NCBI GenBank assembly: GCA_900551815.1
Contig: URXE01000003.1
Location: forward strand, 1 to 57,106
Source: an uncultured Collinsella sp.
GTDB taxonomy: Bacteria > Actinomycetota > Coriobacteriia > Coriobacteriales > Coriobacteriaceae
Direction: 5' to 3'
DNA length: 57,106 nucleotides
Each line of letters starts with the position of its first letter. Within the stretch, counting starts at the first letter, position 1. This document shows, in pieces, positions 17,604-26,369 of this stretch. Position numbers and translations under genes: made by a program. Below the pieces are notes generated by a model. It saw only the letters and a list, made by a program, of their open reading frames with translations, did not search any database and was not told the origin of the DNA.

Positions 17604-19052
17604 ATGCATATGTCTTTGCTAAACCGCGTACAGCAGCTGCCGAAGGGCTTTGTTTGGGGCGCCGCAACCGCCGCGTACCAAACGGAAGGTTCCACGAAGG
17701 TGGCAGGCAAGGGTAAGACCATGTGGGACGATTACCTTGTCGCCCAGGGTCGCTTTTTGCCCGACCCGGCCAGTGATTTCTACAACCGCTACGAGGAGGA
17801 TATCCGCCTTTCTGCCGAGCATGGACTCAACGCCATTCGTGTGTCCATCGCCTGGACCCGCATCTTCCCCAACGGCGACGATGCCGAACCCCTTGCCGAG
17901 GGCGTTAAGCACTACCACGAGCTGTTCGCCTGCTGCAAAAAGTATGGCGTCGAGCCCTATGTGTCCCTGCATCACTTTGACTCCCCCGCCGCCCTGTTCA
18001 ACCAGGGCGACTGGCTCAACCGCAAGACCGTCGACGCCTATGTGCGCTATGCCGAGTTCTGCTTCCGCGAGTTCCGCGAGGTCAAGAATTGGTTCACCAT
18101 CAACGAGCTCATCAGCCTCTCGCACTCCCAATACATCCAAGGCAACTTCCCGCCCAACCATCACTTTGATGTGACGAGCGGCATCCAGAGCCAGCACAAC
18201 GAGCTCGTTGCCCACGCCCGCGCCGTCAACCTGTATAAGGATCTTGACGAGACCGAGCACCTGGGCGGACGCATTGGCATGGTCAACGTCCTGACGCCGG
18301 CATATCCTGCTACCGACTCGCCCGCCGACCAGCACGCCGCCGACCTGTACAACGCCTTCTACACCGACTTCATCATGGACGGCGCCTTCCTGGGTCACTA
18401 CTCCGCGCGCACCCTCTCACTCATCAACGAGATTCTGCGTGCCAACAACGCCACACTTACGGTTGAGGACAGCGACATGGAGGAGCTCGCCAAGGCGGCG
18501 CCCCGCAACGATATGTTCGGCCTCAACTACTATCAGTCGGCGTTTATCGCCGCCTACGATGGCGAGTCCACCAACAGCTTTAACGGCACCGGAGACAAGG
18601 GCACCTCGTGCTTTAAGTTTAAGGGCGTCGGGCAGCAGGTCGATATGCCGGGTATCCCCACCACCGACTGGGATTGGCTCATCTACCCGCAAGGCCTCTA
18701 CGACACGCTCAAGCACATCAGCGCCACCTATCCCAACCTCCCCGTCATCTATATCACCGAAAACGGCCTGGGCCACAAGGACCCCGAGCCCGATGCGCTC
18801 GGCATCGTCGCCGATCCCGAGCGCATCGACTTTGTCGACCAGCACATGGAGAAGGTGCTCCAGGCGCGTGCCGAGGGCGTCGACGTCCAGGGCTACTTTA
18901 TCTGGAGCCTGCAGGACCAGTTCTCGTGGGCCAATGGCTATAACAAGCGCTACGGCCTGTTCTACATCGACTTCGACACGCAAAAACGCTACATCAAGCA
19001 GTCGGCACTCTGGTACAAGGAGCTCGCCGACACTATGGCGGACGCGCAGTAG
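17604..19052 (+). CDS. lacG: 6-phospho-beta-galactosidase, module B (GH1)
   Basis: 482 aa. Catalytic Glu residues are in TINEL and ITENG; the phosphate loop SWANGYNKRY keeps Ser, Trp, Lys and Tyr. More diverged than the other two copies (for example TINELISL instead of TFNEI), so it may prefer another phosphorylated galactoside. ATG at 17604 follows AGAGGG; an ATG two codons on is also possible. Gene order in this module is reversed: the hydrolase comes before the permease. Confidence 0.92.
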   Translation: MHMSLLNRVQQLPKGFVWGAATAAYQTEGSTKVAGKGKTMWDDYLVAQGRFLPDPASDFYNRYEEDIRLSAEHGLNAIRVSIAWTRIFPNGDDAEPLAEGVKHYHELFACCKKYGVEPYVSLHHFDSPAALFNQGDWLNRKTVDAYVRYAEFCFREFREVKNWFTINELISLSHSQYIQGNFPPNHHFDVTSGIQSQHNELVAHARAVNLYKDLDETEHLGGRIGMVNVLTPAYPATDSPADQHAADLYNAFYTDFIMDGAFLGHYSARTLSLINEILRANNATLTVEDSDMEELAKAAPRNDMFGLNYYQSAFIAAYDGESTNSFNGTGDKGTSCFKFKGVGQQVDMPGIPTTDWDWLIYPQGLYDTLKHISATYPNLPVIYITENGLGHKDPEPDALGIVADPERIDFVDQHMEKVLQARAEGVDVQGYFIWSLQDQFSWANGYNKRYGLFYIDFDTQKRYIKQSALWYKELADTMADAQ

Positions 19053-19094
19053 CGCATCGCCTCGCTTTCCCCCGAGGGGGAGCGGCCCCATGCG
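19053..19094 (+). other. Intercistronic hairpin lacG2-lacE2
   Basis: CGCAT (19053) and ATGCG (19090-19094) close a structure whose inner stem is CCCCC/GGGGG with CGCT/AGCG. No T run follows. All three lac modules have a hairpin in this position. Confidence 0.45.
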
Positions 19095-19227
19095 ATACAA
19101 ACCCAGCCGCTCCCCTCTCTCCCCCTGGGACCGACCCCGCCTGCACCCGGGCTTTTAGCAAGCGGGAGACCATATAGGTTTTCAACGTCCATGCCATTAA
19201 GATTTCATGCAAAGAGGAGCGTGAACT

Positions 19228-20988
19228 ATGGAATCGATCGTTAAGTTCTTGGAGAAAGGTCAGCCGTACTTCGACAAGGTCTCTAAGAACATCTACCTTC
19301 AGGCCATTAAAGACGGCTTTTTGGCAGCAATGCCCATCATCCTGTCTTCTTCTGTCTTCCTGCTTATTTCAACCCTGCCGGGCGTTGTCGCCACGGTCGG
19401 CGGCTTTACGCTGCCCGACTGGTGGAACGTCGACGTCGTGAACTTCTGCAACAAGGTTTACAACTTCACGATGGGCGTCGTGGGCATCATGGTCGCCGGC
19501 ACCACCGCAAGCGCGCTGACCGGCTCCAAGAACCGCCGCATGCCTGCCGGCAAGGCCATCAACGCCACGAGCACCATGGTCGCCGCCATGTGCGCTATGC
19601 TCATCTTGGCCGTTACCCAGACGAGTGCCAAGATCGACGGCGCCGATGTCTCGGTGTTCTTTACCGACAACATGGGCACCAAGGGCCTGCTGAGCTCCTT
19701 TGTCGCCGCATTTGCCACGGTCAACATCTATGCCTTCTGCATTAAGCGAGACATCACCATCAAGCTGCCCAAAGAAGTCCCCGGCGCCATCGCCCAGAAC
19801 TTCCGCGACATCTTCGCCTTCAGCTTCTCCATCCTGTTTGTCGCCGTCATCGACGTTATCTGCCGCACCTGCTTGGCCGTCCCGTTTGCCAACGTCATCT
19901 CCACGCTGGTGAGCCCGCTGTTCGCCGCTGCCGATTCCTACGCCGGCCTCGCCCTCATCTGGTTCATGATCCCGCTGTTCTGGTTCATGGGCATCCACGG
20001 CCCCTCGGTCGTTAAGCCTGCCCTCAACGCCGCGCTGTTTGGCAACATCACCACCAACCTCGCCACGCTGCAGGCCGGCGGTCACCCCGCCCTCGCCCTG
20101 ACCGAGAACTTCGGTAACTACATCGGCGAACTCGGCGGCACCGGCGCCACGTTCATTGTCCCGATCATCTTCCTGCTCTTTATGCGCTCCAAGCAGCTCA
20201 AGGCCGTCGGCAAAGCCTCTGTCGTACCCGTGATGTTCGCCGTCAACGAGCCGCTGCTGTTCGCCGCGCCCATCATCCTCAACCCGTACTTCCTGATCCC
20301 GTTCCTGTTTGCCCCCGTGGCCAACGTCCTCATTGGTAAGTTCTTCATCGACTTTTTGGGCATGAACGGCTTTATCTATGCCATGCCGTGGGCACTCCCC
20401 GGACCGATCGGCACCTTCATCGACACCAACTTCCAGCCGATCTCTCTGGTCCTGGTTGTCGTCCTGCTGGTCGTTGACTTCTTGATCTACTACCCGTTCT
20501 GCAGGGCCTACGACAACGTCCTGTGCAAGCAGGAGGCCGAGACCCTGGCCGAAGAAGAGGCCGAGGAGACCAAGGCCGTCAAGACCGCTGCCGCCCCCGC
20601 CGTTGAGGCTCCTGTTGTCGAGACCGCTTCTGCCACCGAGGCCTCCGCAGCTCCGTCCGCCCTTAAGGGCAAGGATCTAAGGGTTCTGGTTCTGTGCGCT
20701 GGCGCCGGCACCTCTGCACTGCTCGCCAACGCGCTTAAGGAAGGCGCCGACGAGCTGGGCATCGACATTACCGCCAACGCCGGTGCCTACGGCAGCCACT
20801 ACGCCATCATGGACCAGTACAACGTCATCGTCCTGGCTCCGCAGGTTCGCACCTATTACAACGAGATGAAGGCCGACACCGACCGCCTGGGCATCACGCT
20901 GCTGTCGCCCAAGGGCAAACAGTACATCGACCTCACTAAGGATCCCAAGGGTGCCGTCGCCTGGATCGAGGAAAACCTCGAGGCATAA
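19228..20988 (+). CDS. lacE: PTS lactose-type EIICB permease, module B
   Basis: 586 aa. EIIC domain (about 1-430) with GIHGPSVVKP and FAVNEPLLF, a charged Glu/Ala linker, and an EIIB domain with the phosphorylated Cys in VLVLCAGAGTSA. No EIIA domain. AGAGGAGC precedes the ATG. It closely resembles the module C permease, with which it shares the DADR-like TDRLG segment near the C-terminus. Likely second gene of the lacG2-lacE2 transcript, although the 175-bp gap could hold a weak promoter. Confidence 0.93.
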   Translation: MESIVKFLEKGQPYFDKVSKNIYLQAIKDGFLAAMPIILSSSVFLLISTLPGVVATVGGFTLPDWWNVDVVNFCNKVYNFTMGVVGIMVAGTTASALTGSKNRRMPAGKAINATSTMVAAMCAMLILAVTQTSAKIDGADVSVFFTDNMGTKGLLSSFVAAFATVNIYAFCIKRDITIKLPKEVPGAIAQNFRDIFAFSFSILFVAVIDVICRTCLAVPFANVISTLVSPLFAAADSYAGLALIWFMIPLFWFMGIHGPSVVKPALNAALFGNITTNLATLQAGGHPALALTENFGNYIGELGGTGATFIVPIIFLLFMRSKQLKAVGKASVVPVMFAVNEPLLFAAPIILNPYFLIPFLFAPVANVLIGKFFIDFLGMNGFIYAMPWALPGPIGTFIDTNFQPISLVLVVVLLVVDFLIYYPFCRAYDNVLCKQEAETLAEEEAEETKAVKTAAAPAVEAPVVETASATEASAAPSALKGKDLRVLVLCAGAGTSALLANALKEGADELGIDITANAGAYGSHYAIMDQYNVIVLAPQVRTYYNEMKADTDRLGITLLSPKGKQYIDLTKDPKGAVAWIEENLEA

Positions 20989-21020
20989 GACGCTGACACC
21001 ACCTGCCGCTCGCAGACAAT

Positions 21021-21063
21021 AAATGGCCCGTGCATCGATGTGTGATGCGCGGGCCATTTTGTT
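21021..21063 (+). terminator. Terminator of lac module B
   Basis: AAATGGCCCGTGCATC (21021-21036) pairs with GATGCGCGGGCCATTT ending near 21060, followed by T-rich sequence, about 33 nt after the lacE2 stop. Confidence 0.85.
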
Positions 21064-21083
21064 TAGACCGCACCCGTCCTCCT

Positions 21084-21148
21084 GTTCATCTCAATCTGTA
21101 ACATCTAGCCGAGTTTTTCGGTCCAAGCTGTTACAGATCGAGATGAAC
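21084..21148. repeat. TCTCAATCTGTAACA palindromic repeat, copy 3
   Basis: Same subtype as copy 1 (ACATCTAGCCGAGTTTTTCG centre), between the convergent ends of lacE2 and the module C LacI gene. Confidence 0.8.
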
Positions 21149-21161
21149 GAGCCGAGCACGT

Positions 21162-22169
21162 CTATGCCCGCAGATCCTTCACACTGGAACGCTCGACCAA
21201 CACGCCCGAGACGAGCGTACGGCTTCTGGAGCTCGGGGCTTCCAGACCTGCGACGACCTCGTTAAGCGCACGGATGCCCAGTTCGCGGTGGCGAAACTTC
21301 ACCGACGTCAGAATCGAGTTGGGAATCGTCTTGTAGAGCTCATCGTCGAAGCCGATCACGGACACGTCGTCGGGCACACTGAGCCCTTTGTCACGTAGAG
21401 CCATCATCACGCCGTTTGCCATGCAGTCGTTAGCCGCGAGGACCGCCGCGCAATCGGGTTTATCGGCAAGCACAAGGCCCGCGGCATAGCCACTATCCGC
21501 ATTCCAATCGCCTTGCAGAGGCTCGGGCGGCTCAATGCCACGCGCCTCGAGTGCCGCACGCCAACCTTTCATACGGCACTGGCTCGACAACGACTCTTTC
21601 TTACCAGAGACGAAGTACACGTTTTTATGCCCGTGGTTCAAGAAGTACTCGCACGCCATGCGCGCGCCGCCCTCTTGGTCGTCACTGACGGTGGAGCAGG
21701 TAGGATGTTCCATCGGTGTGATAATCACCGTCTTGAGGTCCTTCGGTGCCTCAAACGTATCGAAATCGTCGACCATCTGACGCAGGTTGAAGATCATGCC
21801 GTCGACGGGAAGCTGCGACATCCTACGCGCCGCTTCGGCAAGGGTCATCTTCTCCCCAGCCCGCTTTTTGATCATCGTGAGCGCGAAACCGCGTTCTTCG
21901 GCGGCATCGGCGATACCGTCAATCATGTCCACGGCACCGCCCGACAAGTGGAACATCACCACGCCGATGCACCCGTAACGGCCCAACTTGAGTGAACGCG
22001 CGGCAAAGTTGGCTCGAAACCCGAGCGCCTCCATTGCGGAATGGACCTTATCGCGTGTCGACTCTCGCACGCTATCGGGCTCGTTGATCACGCGCGAAAC
22101 CGTCTTGAGAGAAACACCAGCGGCAATCGCCACATCATTCATTGAGACATTTTTCTTGTCCATCGTTGC
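21162..22169 (-). CDS. LacI family repressor of lac module C
   Basis: 335 aa from a GTG at 22169 with GGAG 5 nt upstream; ATG at 22163 is an alternative and the ATG at 22223 has no ribosome site. The helix-turn-helix is GVSLKTVSRVINE, followed by the ligand domain with GFDDELYK. Divergent from lacE3-lacG3. Its recognition helix (LK) differs most from the other three, matching its distinct operator with ACA inner triplets. Confidence 0.88.
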   Translation of the reverse strand, partial: ATMDKKNVSMNDVAIAAGVSLKTVSRVINEPDSVRESTRDKVHSAMEALGFRANFAARSLKLGRYGCIGVVMFHLSGGAVDMIDGIADAAEERGFALTMIKKRAGEKMTLAEAARRMSQLPVDGMIFNLRQMVDDFDTFEAPKDLKTVIITPMEHPTCSTVSDDQEGGARMACEYFLNHGHKNVYFVSGKKESLSSQCRMKGWRAALEARGIEPPEPLQGDWNADSGYAAGLVLADKPDCAAVLAANDCMANGVMMALRDKGLSVPDDVSVIGFDDELYKTIPNSILTSVKFRHRELGIRALNEVVAGLEAPSSRSRTLVSGVLVERSSVKDLRA

Positions 22170-22245
22170 CACTGCTTCTCCACTCGGTTCTCTATCGCTT
22201 GCTTTTTGCGTTCTAGCATACACTACCTGCCTGACTGATAAATCA

Positions 22246-22277
22246 ACCGTTTACCGGACAATATCGACCGCTCACCC
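22246..22277 (+). promoter_or_regulatory. 21-bp-period direct repeat box (lacE3)
   Basis: ACCGTTTACCG at 22246 and ACCGCTCACCC at 22267, period 21 bp, 26 bp before the first operator. Confidence 0.6.
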
Positions 22278-22302
22278 GTATATCCTTGTTGCTCTTCCAA
22301 AA

Positions 22303-22344
22303 ATGTCTTACGTTGTCATTAACGAAATGACAACGTTGTCATTT
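22303..22344. promoter_or_regulatory. LacI-type operators before lacE3
   Basis: AAATGACAACGTTGTCATTT at 22325-22344 is a perfect 20-bp palindrome. ATGTCTTACGTTGTCATT at 22303-22320 shares its right half. The inner triplet is ACA, unlike the other three regulators' sites. Confidence 0.78.
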
Positions 22345-22447
22345 CGCAATGCCTTCCTTAAGCAGGAAGGTTTCCGGGCAGTCCTGACCATCCATCGACG
22401 ACCAGTTCCATCCACATGCATCGCGCATCAAGTAGCAAAGGAGCTCT

Positions 22448-24226
22448 ATGGACGCCATCGTAAAGATGCTCGAAAAGCATCAACCGTTCTTCGAGAAGAT
22501 CTCAAGGAACATCTACCTCCAGGCCATCAAGGACGGATTCCTTGGGTGCATGCCCATCGTCCTCACCTCTTCGATCTTCCTGTTGATCGCCACCCTTCCT
22601 GGCGTAGTTGGCATCACGCTGCCCCAGCCGCTCATCGACTGGTGCAACAAGCTGTACAACTTCACCATGGGCGTCATGGGCATCATGGTTGCCGGCACCA
22701 CCGCCAAGAACTTCACGGCTTCCATGAACCGTCGCATGCCCGCCGGCAAGGTGCTCAACGACGGCTCCACCATGGTGGCCGCCCAGTGCAGCATGCTGCT
22801 GCTTGCTGTTACGCAGTTCACCACCAAGTTCAACGGCTCCGAGCTTTCGGTCTTCGATTGCACCAGCATGGGCACGCGCGGTCTGTTCTCGGCCTATATC
22901 GCCGCGTTCATTACCGTGTGGGTCTACAAATTCTGCGTCTCGCGCGATCTGACCATTAAGCTGCCCAAGGAGGTCCCGGGCGCCATCGCTCAGAACTTCC
23001 GCGACATCATCCCCTTTGGCGGCGCCGTCATCATCTGCGGCATCATCGATGTCGTCGTGCGCAACCTCATGGGTGTTCCGTTCTCCGAGCTGCTTATCAA
23101 GCTGCTCTCCCCGCTCTTTACCGCTGCAGAAACCTATCCTGGCCTTATCCTTATCCAGGCAGCCACCGCATTCTTCTGGTTCATCGGTGTCCACGGTCCT
23201 TCGATCGTCCAGCCGGGCATCGACCCCATCCGTCTTGCCAACCAGGCCGAGAACCTGCAGGTTCTGCTGGCCGGTGGTCACCCCGCCCATTCCCTCACCT
23301 TTAACATGTCGCTCGTGGGTGAGTTCGGCGGCACCGGCGCCACGTTCATCGTGCCGCTTCTGCTGATTCTCTTCATGAAGTCCAAGCAGCTCAAAGCCGT
23401 CGGTAAGGCCTCGATCGTTCCTGTTGCCTTCGCCGTCAACGAACCGCTGCTCTTTGGCGCGCCGATGATCCTTAACCCCTACATGCTCATCCCCTTTGTT
23501 GCCGCCGGCTGCGTCAACGTGAGTGTTGCCAAGTTCTTTATCGATAACGTGGGCATGAACGGCTTCTCCTTCGTGGTGCCTTGGGCTACCCCTGCCCCCA
23601 TCGGCATCTTCATCACCACGAACTTCCAGCTTATCGCCCTGGTGTTTGTCGCAATCATCATCTTGCTGGACGCCATCATCTACCTGCCGTTCTTGAAGGC
23701 ATACGATAAGCTGCTCTGCGACCAGGAGGCCGAGCGCGCCGCCGAGCTGGGTCTTGAGTCCGATGGTGCCGCTTCCATCGCCGCCAGCACCCCTGCGCCC
23801 GCTGTCGAGCAGACTACCGCTTCCGTCGAGCCGACCGCCGCTGCCGCCGACAGCAAACCTGTCGCCGATCAGTCCGAGCCCGCCTCCGACGCATCCGCTA
23901 AGAAGGATGTCGACGGCCTGAAGGTCCTCGTCCTGTGCGCCGGCGCCGGCACTTCTGCCATGCTTGCCAACGCCATCAAGGAAGGTGCCGCGCAGACCGG
24001 AGAGAATATTGCTTCCTCCGCAGGCGCCTATGGCCAGCACACTGCCATCATGGATCAGTACGACGTTATCGTGCTTGCCCCGCAGGTCCGTAGCTACTAC
24101 AACGACATGAAGGCCGACACCGATCGCCTGGGCATTAAGCTGCTCGCCCCGCGCGGCAAGGAATATATCGACCTTACCCGCGACCCCGCCGGCGCCATCA
24201 AGTGGCTCCGCGAGAACCTCGACTAG
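22448..24226 (+). CDS. lacE: PTS lactose-type EIICB permease, module C
   Basis: 592 aa. EIIC domain (about 1-430) with GVHGPSIVQP and FAVNEPLLF, a long Ala/Pro/Ser/Glu linker (about 440-490), and EIIB with the Cys in VLVLCAGAGTSA. AAAGGAGC precedes the ATG. No EIIA domain, so it depends on LacF. First gene of lacE3-lacG3. Confidence 0.93.
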   Translation: MDAIVKMLEKHQPFFEKISRNIYLQAIKDGFLGCMPIVLTSSIFLLIATLPGVVGITLPQPLIDWCNKLYNFTMGVMGIMVAGTTAKNFTASMNRRMPAGKVLNDGSTMVAAQCSMLLLAVTQFTTKFNGSELSVFDCTSMGTRGLFSAYIAAFITVWVYKFCVSRDLTIKLPKEVPGAIAQNFRDIIPFGGAVIICGIIDVVVRNLMGVPFSELLIKLLSPLFTAAETYPGLILIQAATAFFWFIGVHGPSIVQPGIDPIRLANQAENLQVLLAGGHPAHSLTFNMSLVGEFGGTGATFIVPLLLILFMKSKQLKAVGKASIVPVAFAVNEPLLFGAPMILNPYMLIPFVAAGCVNVSVAKFFIDNVGMNGFSFVVPWATPAPIGIFITTNFQLIALVFVAIIILLDAIIYLPFLKAYDKLLCDQEAERAAELGLESDGAASIAASTPAPAVEQTTASVEPTAAAADSKPVADQSEPASDASAKKDVDGLKVLVLCAGAGTSAMLANAIKEGAAQTGENIASSAGAYGQHTAIMDQYDVIVLAPQVRSYYNDMKADTDRLGIKLLAPRGKEYIDLTRDPAGAIKWLRENLD

Positions 24227-24241
24227 TTACCTCCCTCTGTT

Positions 24242-24268
24242 GGTGCCCGAATCCCCAGTTCGGGCACC
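24242..24268 (+). other. Intercistronic hairpin lacE3-lacG3
   Basis: GGTGCCCGAA (24242-24251) pairs with TTCGGGCACC (24259-24268); a short loop, no T run. Confidence 0.5.
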
Positions 24269-24302
24269 TCTCCCTATTCGTATCCCACAGAAAGGATGAC
24301 TC

Positions 24303-25724
24303 ATGACCAATCCCATGCAGTTCCCCGACGGCTTTGTATTTGGCGGCGCCACCGCCGCTTACCAGGTTGAGGGCGAGACCCGCACGCACGGCAAGGGCAA
24401 AGTGCCCTGGGACGATTTCCTGGCTGCTCAGGGTCGCTTCTCCCCCGACCCCGCAAGCGATTTCTACAACAAGTATCCGGTCGATATCGACCTGTGCCAG
24501 CGCTTCGGCATTAACGGTATTCGTGTCTCCATCGCTTGGAGCCGTATCTTCCCCAGTGGCACCGGCGAGATTAACCCCGAGGGCGTCGCTTTCTATCACG
24601 AGCTTTTCGCCACTTGCAACAAAGCTGGCGTTATCCCCTATGTCACGCTCGATCACTTTGACACGCCCGAGGCCTTTTACCAGAACGGCGGCGAGGGCTT
24701 CCTGACGCGCACGACGATCGACGCCTTTGTCGAGTACGCCAAGTTCTGCTTTGCCGAGTTCACCGAGGTCAAGCACTGGTTTACCTTTAACGAGATTCCC
24801 GCAACCGCCGAGGGCAGCTTTATCGTCGGCAACTGGCCGCACGGCGAGAAGTACCGCCTGGACAAGGCCTTCCAGCTCATGCACAACATGATGGTGGCCC
24901 ACGCCAAGGCTGTCGTCGCCTTCCATGAGGGCGGCTTTGAGGGCGAGATCGGCATTGTCCAGAACCTGGAGCCCAAGTATCCCCTCGACCCCAACAACGC
25001 CGCCGACTGTGAGGCAGCTCGCATGGCCGACGTCATCAACAACCGCTGGGTACTCGACGCCACCTTCCGCGGCCACTATGCAGCCGACACCATGGAGGCT
25101 GCGACCAAGCTGGCCCATATCGCCGGCGGCGAGCTCGACGTCCGCGACGAGGACATCGCCGCGCTGACCGCCGCGCTCCCCTACAACGATTGCCTGGGCG
25201 TCAACACCTACAAGTGCCAGTTCTTGCGTGCCGCCGAGGGCGAAAACGACATCAACCACAATGGCACCGGCGACAAGGGCTCCTCGCGCTGGTTCCTCAA
25301 GGGCGTGGGCGAGTCATGCGTGCGCGAAGGCGTACCCACCACCGATTGGGACTGGATCATCTATCCCGAGGGCCTCTACGACCTGCTGCTCCGCATTAAG
25401 AACGATTACCCCAACTACAAGAAGATCTACATCACCGAGAACGGCATGGGCTATAAGGACGACTTCGAGGACGGCTTTATCGACGACGCCCCTCGTATCG
25501 ACTACATGCGTCAGCATCTCGCGTGGATCCTCAAGGCAATCGACGGCGGCGTAAACGTCGACGGTTACTTTGTATGGTCGCTGCAGGACCAGTTCTCCTG
25601 GACCAACGGCTACAACAAGCGCTATGGCCTGTTCTACATCGACTTTGAGACTCAGAAGCGCTATCCCAAGGCGAGCGCGTACTGGTACAAGAACGTCGCA
25701 GAGACCGGCCTGCTCATGGCCTAG
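24303..25724 (+). CDS. lacG: 6-phospho-beta-galactosidase, module C (GH1)
   Basis: 473 aa. Catalytic Glu in TFNEI and ITENG; phosphate loop SWTNGYNKRYG intact. Close to the module A enzyme by eye. AAAGGATG precedes the ATG. Ends at a strong terminator. The three LacG enzymes, each with its own permease and regulator, suggest different preferred galactosides. Confidence 0.93.
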   Translation: MTNPMQFPDGFVFGGATAAYQVEGETRTHGKGKVPWDDFLAAQGRFSPDPASDFYNKYPVDIDLCQRFGINGIRVSIAWSRIFPSGTGEINPEGVAFYHELFATCNKAGVIPYVTLDHFDTPEAFYQNGGEGFLTRTTIDAFVEYAKFCFAEFTEVKHWFTFNEIPATAEGSFIVGNWPHGEKYRLDKAFQLMHNMMVAHAKAVVAFHEGGFEGEIGIVQNLEPKYPLDPNNAADCEAARMADVINNRWVLDATFRGHYAADTMEAATKLAHIAGGELDVRDEDIAALTAALPYNDCLGVNTYKCQFLRAAEGENDINHNGTGDKGSSRWFLKGVGESCVREGVPTTDWDWIIYPEGLYDLLLRIKNDYPNYKKIYITENGMGYKDDFEDGFIDDAPRIDYMRQHLAWILKAIDGGVNVDGYFVWSLQDQFSWTNGYNKRYGLFYIDFETQKRYPKASAYWYKNVAETGLLMA

Positions 25725-25746
25725 TTTAAGCCGCGTACCCCCTGTC

Positions 25747-25789
25747 GGCCGCATGCGAATCCCTCCACGGGTTCGCATGCGGCCTTTTT
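25747..25789 (+). terminator. Terminator of lac module C
   Basis: A 13-bp stem (25747-25759 with 25772-25784) followed by TTTTTG. Confidence 0.92.
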
Positions 25790-25813
25790 GTTTTGGCTCG
25801 GCCCGTACAAGCC

Positions 25814-25878
25814 GTTCGTCTCGATTTGTAACATCTAGCAGGGATTTTCAATCCTAACTGTTATAGATTTAGACGAAC
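25814..25878. repeat. TCTCAATCTGTAACA palindromic repeat, copy 4
   Basis: Arms GTTCGTCTCGATTTGTAACA and a complement with a few changes; centre AGCAGGGATTTTC. Confidence 0.75.
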
Positions 25879-25896
25879 GGGCGACCAGGGCTGAAA

Positions 25897-25958
25897 GATC
25901 TCAATCTGTAACACGTAGCCCACTTTTAACCGTCTAACTGTTACAGATCGAGACAAAC
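25897..25958. repeat. TCTCAATCTGTAACA palindromic repeat, copy 5
   Basis: Second subtype, like copy 2 (ACACGTAGCCCACTTTTAACC centre). Confidence 0.75.
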
Positions 25959-25978
25959 GCCACAGGTCAATCCCTTTA

Positions 25979-26036
25979 ATCTCAATCTGTAACATCTAGC
26001 CGAGTTTTTCGATCCCAACTGTTACAGATTGAGACG
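25979..26036. repeat. TCTCAATCTGTAACA palindromic repeat, copy 6
   Basis: First subtype (ACATCTAGCCGAGTTTTTCG centre). Copies 4 to 6 form a cluster between lac module C and the toxin-antitoxin pair. Confidence 0.78.
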
Positions 26037-26065
26037 ATTCGACGGTACCGGTCGCTTGGACACGC

Positions 26066-26085
26066 CGTGGTACAATTATGCCACG
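26066..26085. promoter_or_regulatory. Promoter/operator of the toxin-antitoxin pair
   Basis: An inverted repeat CGTGG-N10-CCACG encloses a -10-like TACAAT. It lies 18 bp before the antitoxin start and is a plausible autoregulatory operator. Confidence 0.45.
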
Positions 26086-26102
26086 ACGCAAAGGAGGTAC
26101 CC

Positions 26103-26369
26103 ATGTCCGCTTGTGTGCCCGTCCGAGACATGAAGGACACTGCCACATTCACCGCACTTGTTGAGTCTGAGCGCGACGTCACCGTAACCAAGAACGGCTA
26201 CGAGACCATGCACTGCATCAGCAGCGACCAGTATCGCCTCATGCAAGAAGAAATCGCCAAGGCAAAACTGCTGTCTCGTATGATGATGGCAGAAGACGAA
26301 ATATCGCAAGGCGACTACAGCGACTACGACTCCTTCGCGACCGCGATACGAGACAAATATGACCTATAA
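26103..26369 (+). CDS. Antitoxin, Phd/YefM family
   Basis: 88 aa. N-terminal VRDMKDTATFTALVES and VTVTKNGYETM match the DNA-binding part of Phd/YefM antitoxins; the acidic C-terminal half (EDEISQGDYSDYDSF) would bind the toxin. AAAGGAGG precedes the ATG at 26103. The reading frame overlaps the toxin by 11 nt, the usual coupled arrangement. Confidence 0.85.
   Translation: MSACVPVRDMKDTATFTALVESERDVTVTKNGYETMHCISSDQYRLMQEEIAKAKLLSRMMMAEDEISQGDYSDYDSFATAIRDKYDL

Noticed and set aside
16073..26036. CRISPR array
   Set aside because: The repeats are palindromic, unevenly spaced, scattered over 10 kb and have no regular spacers or cas genes.
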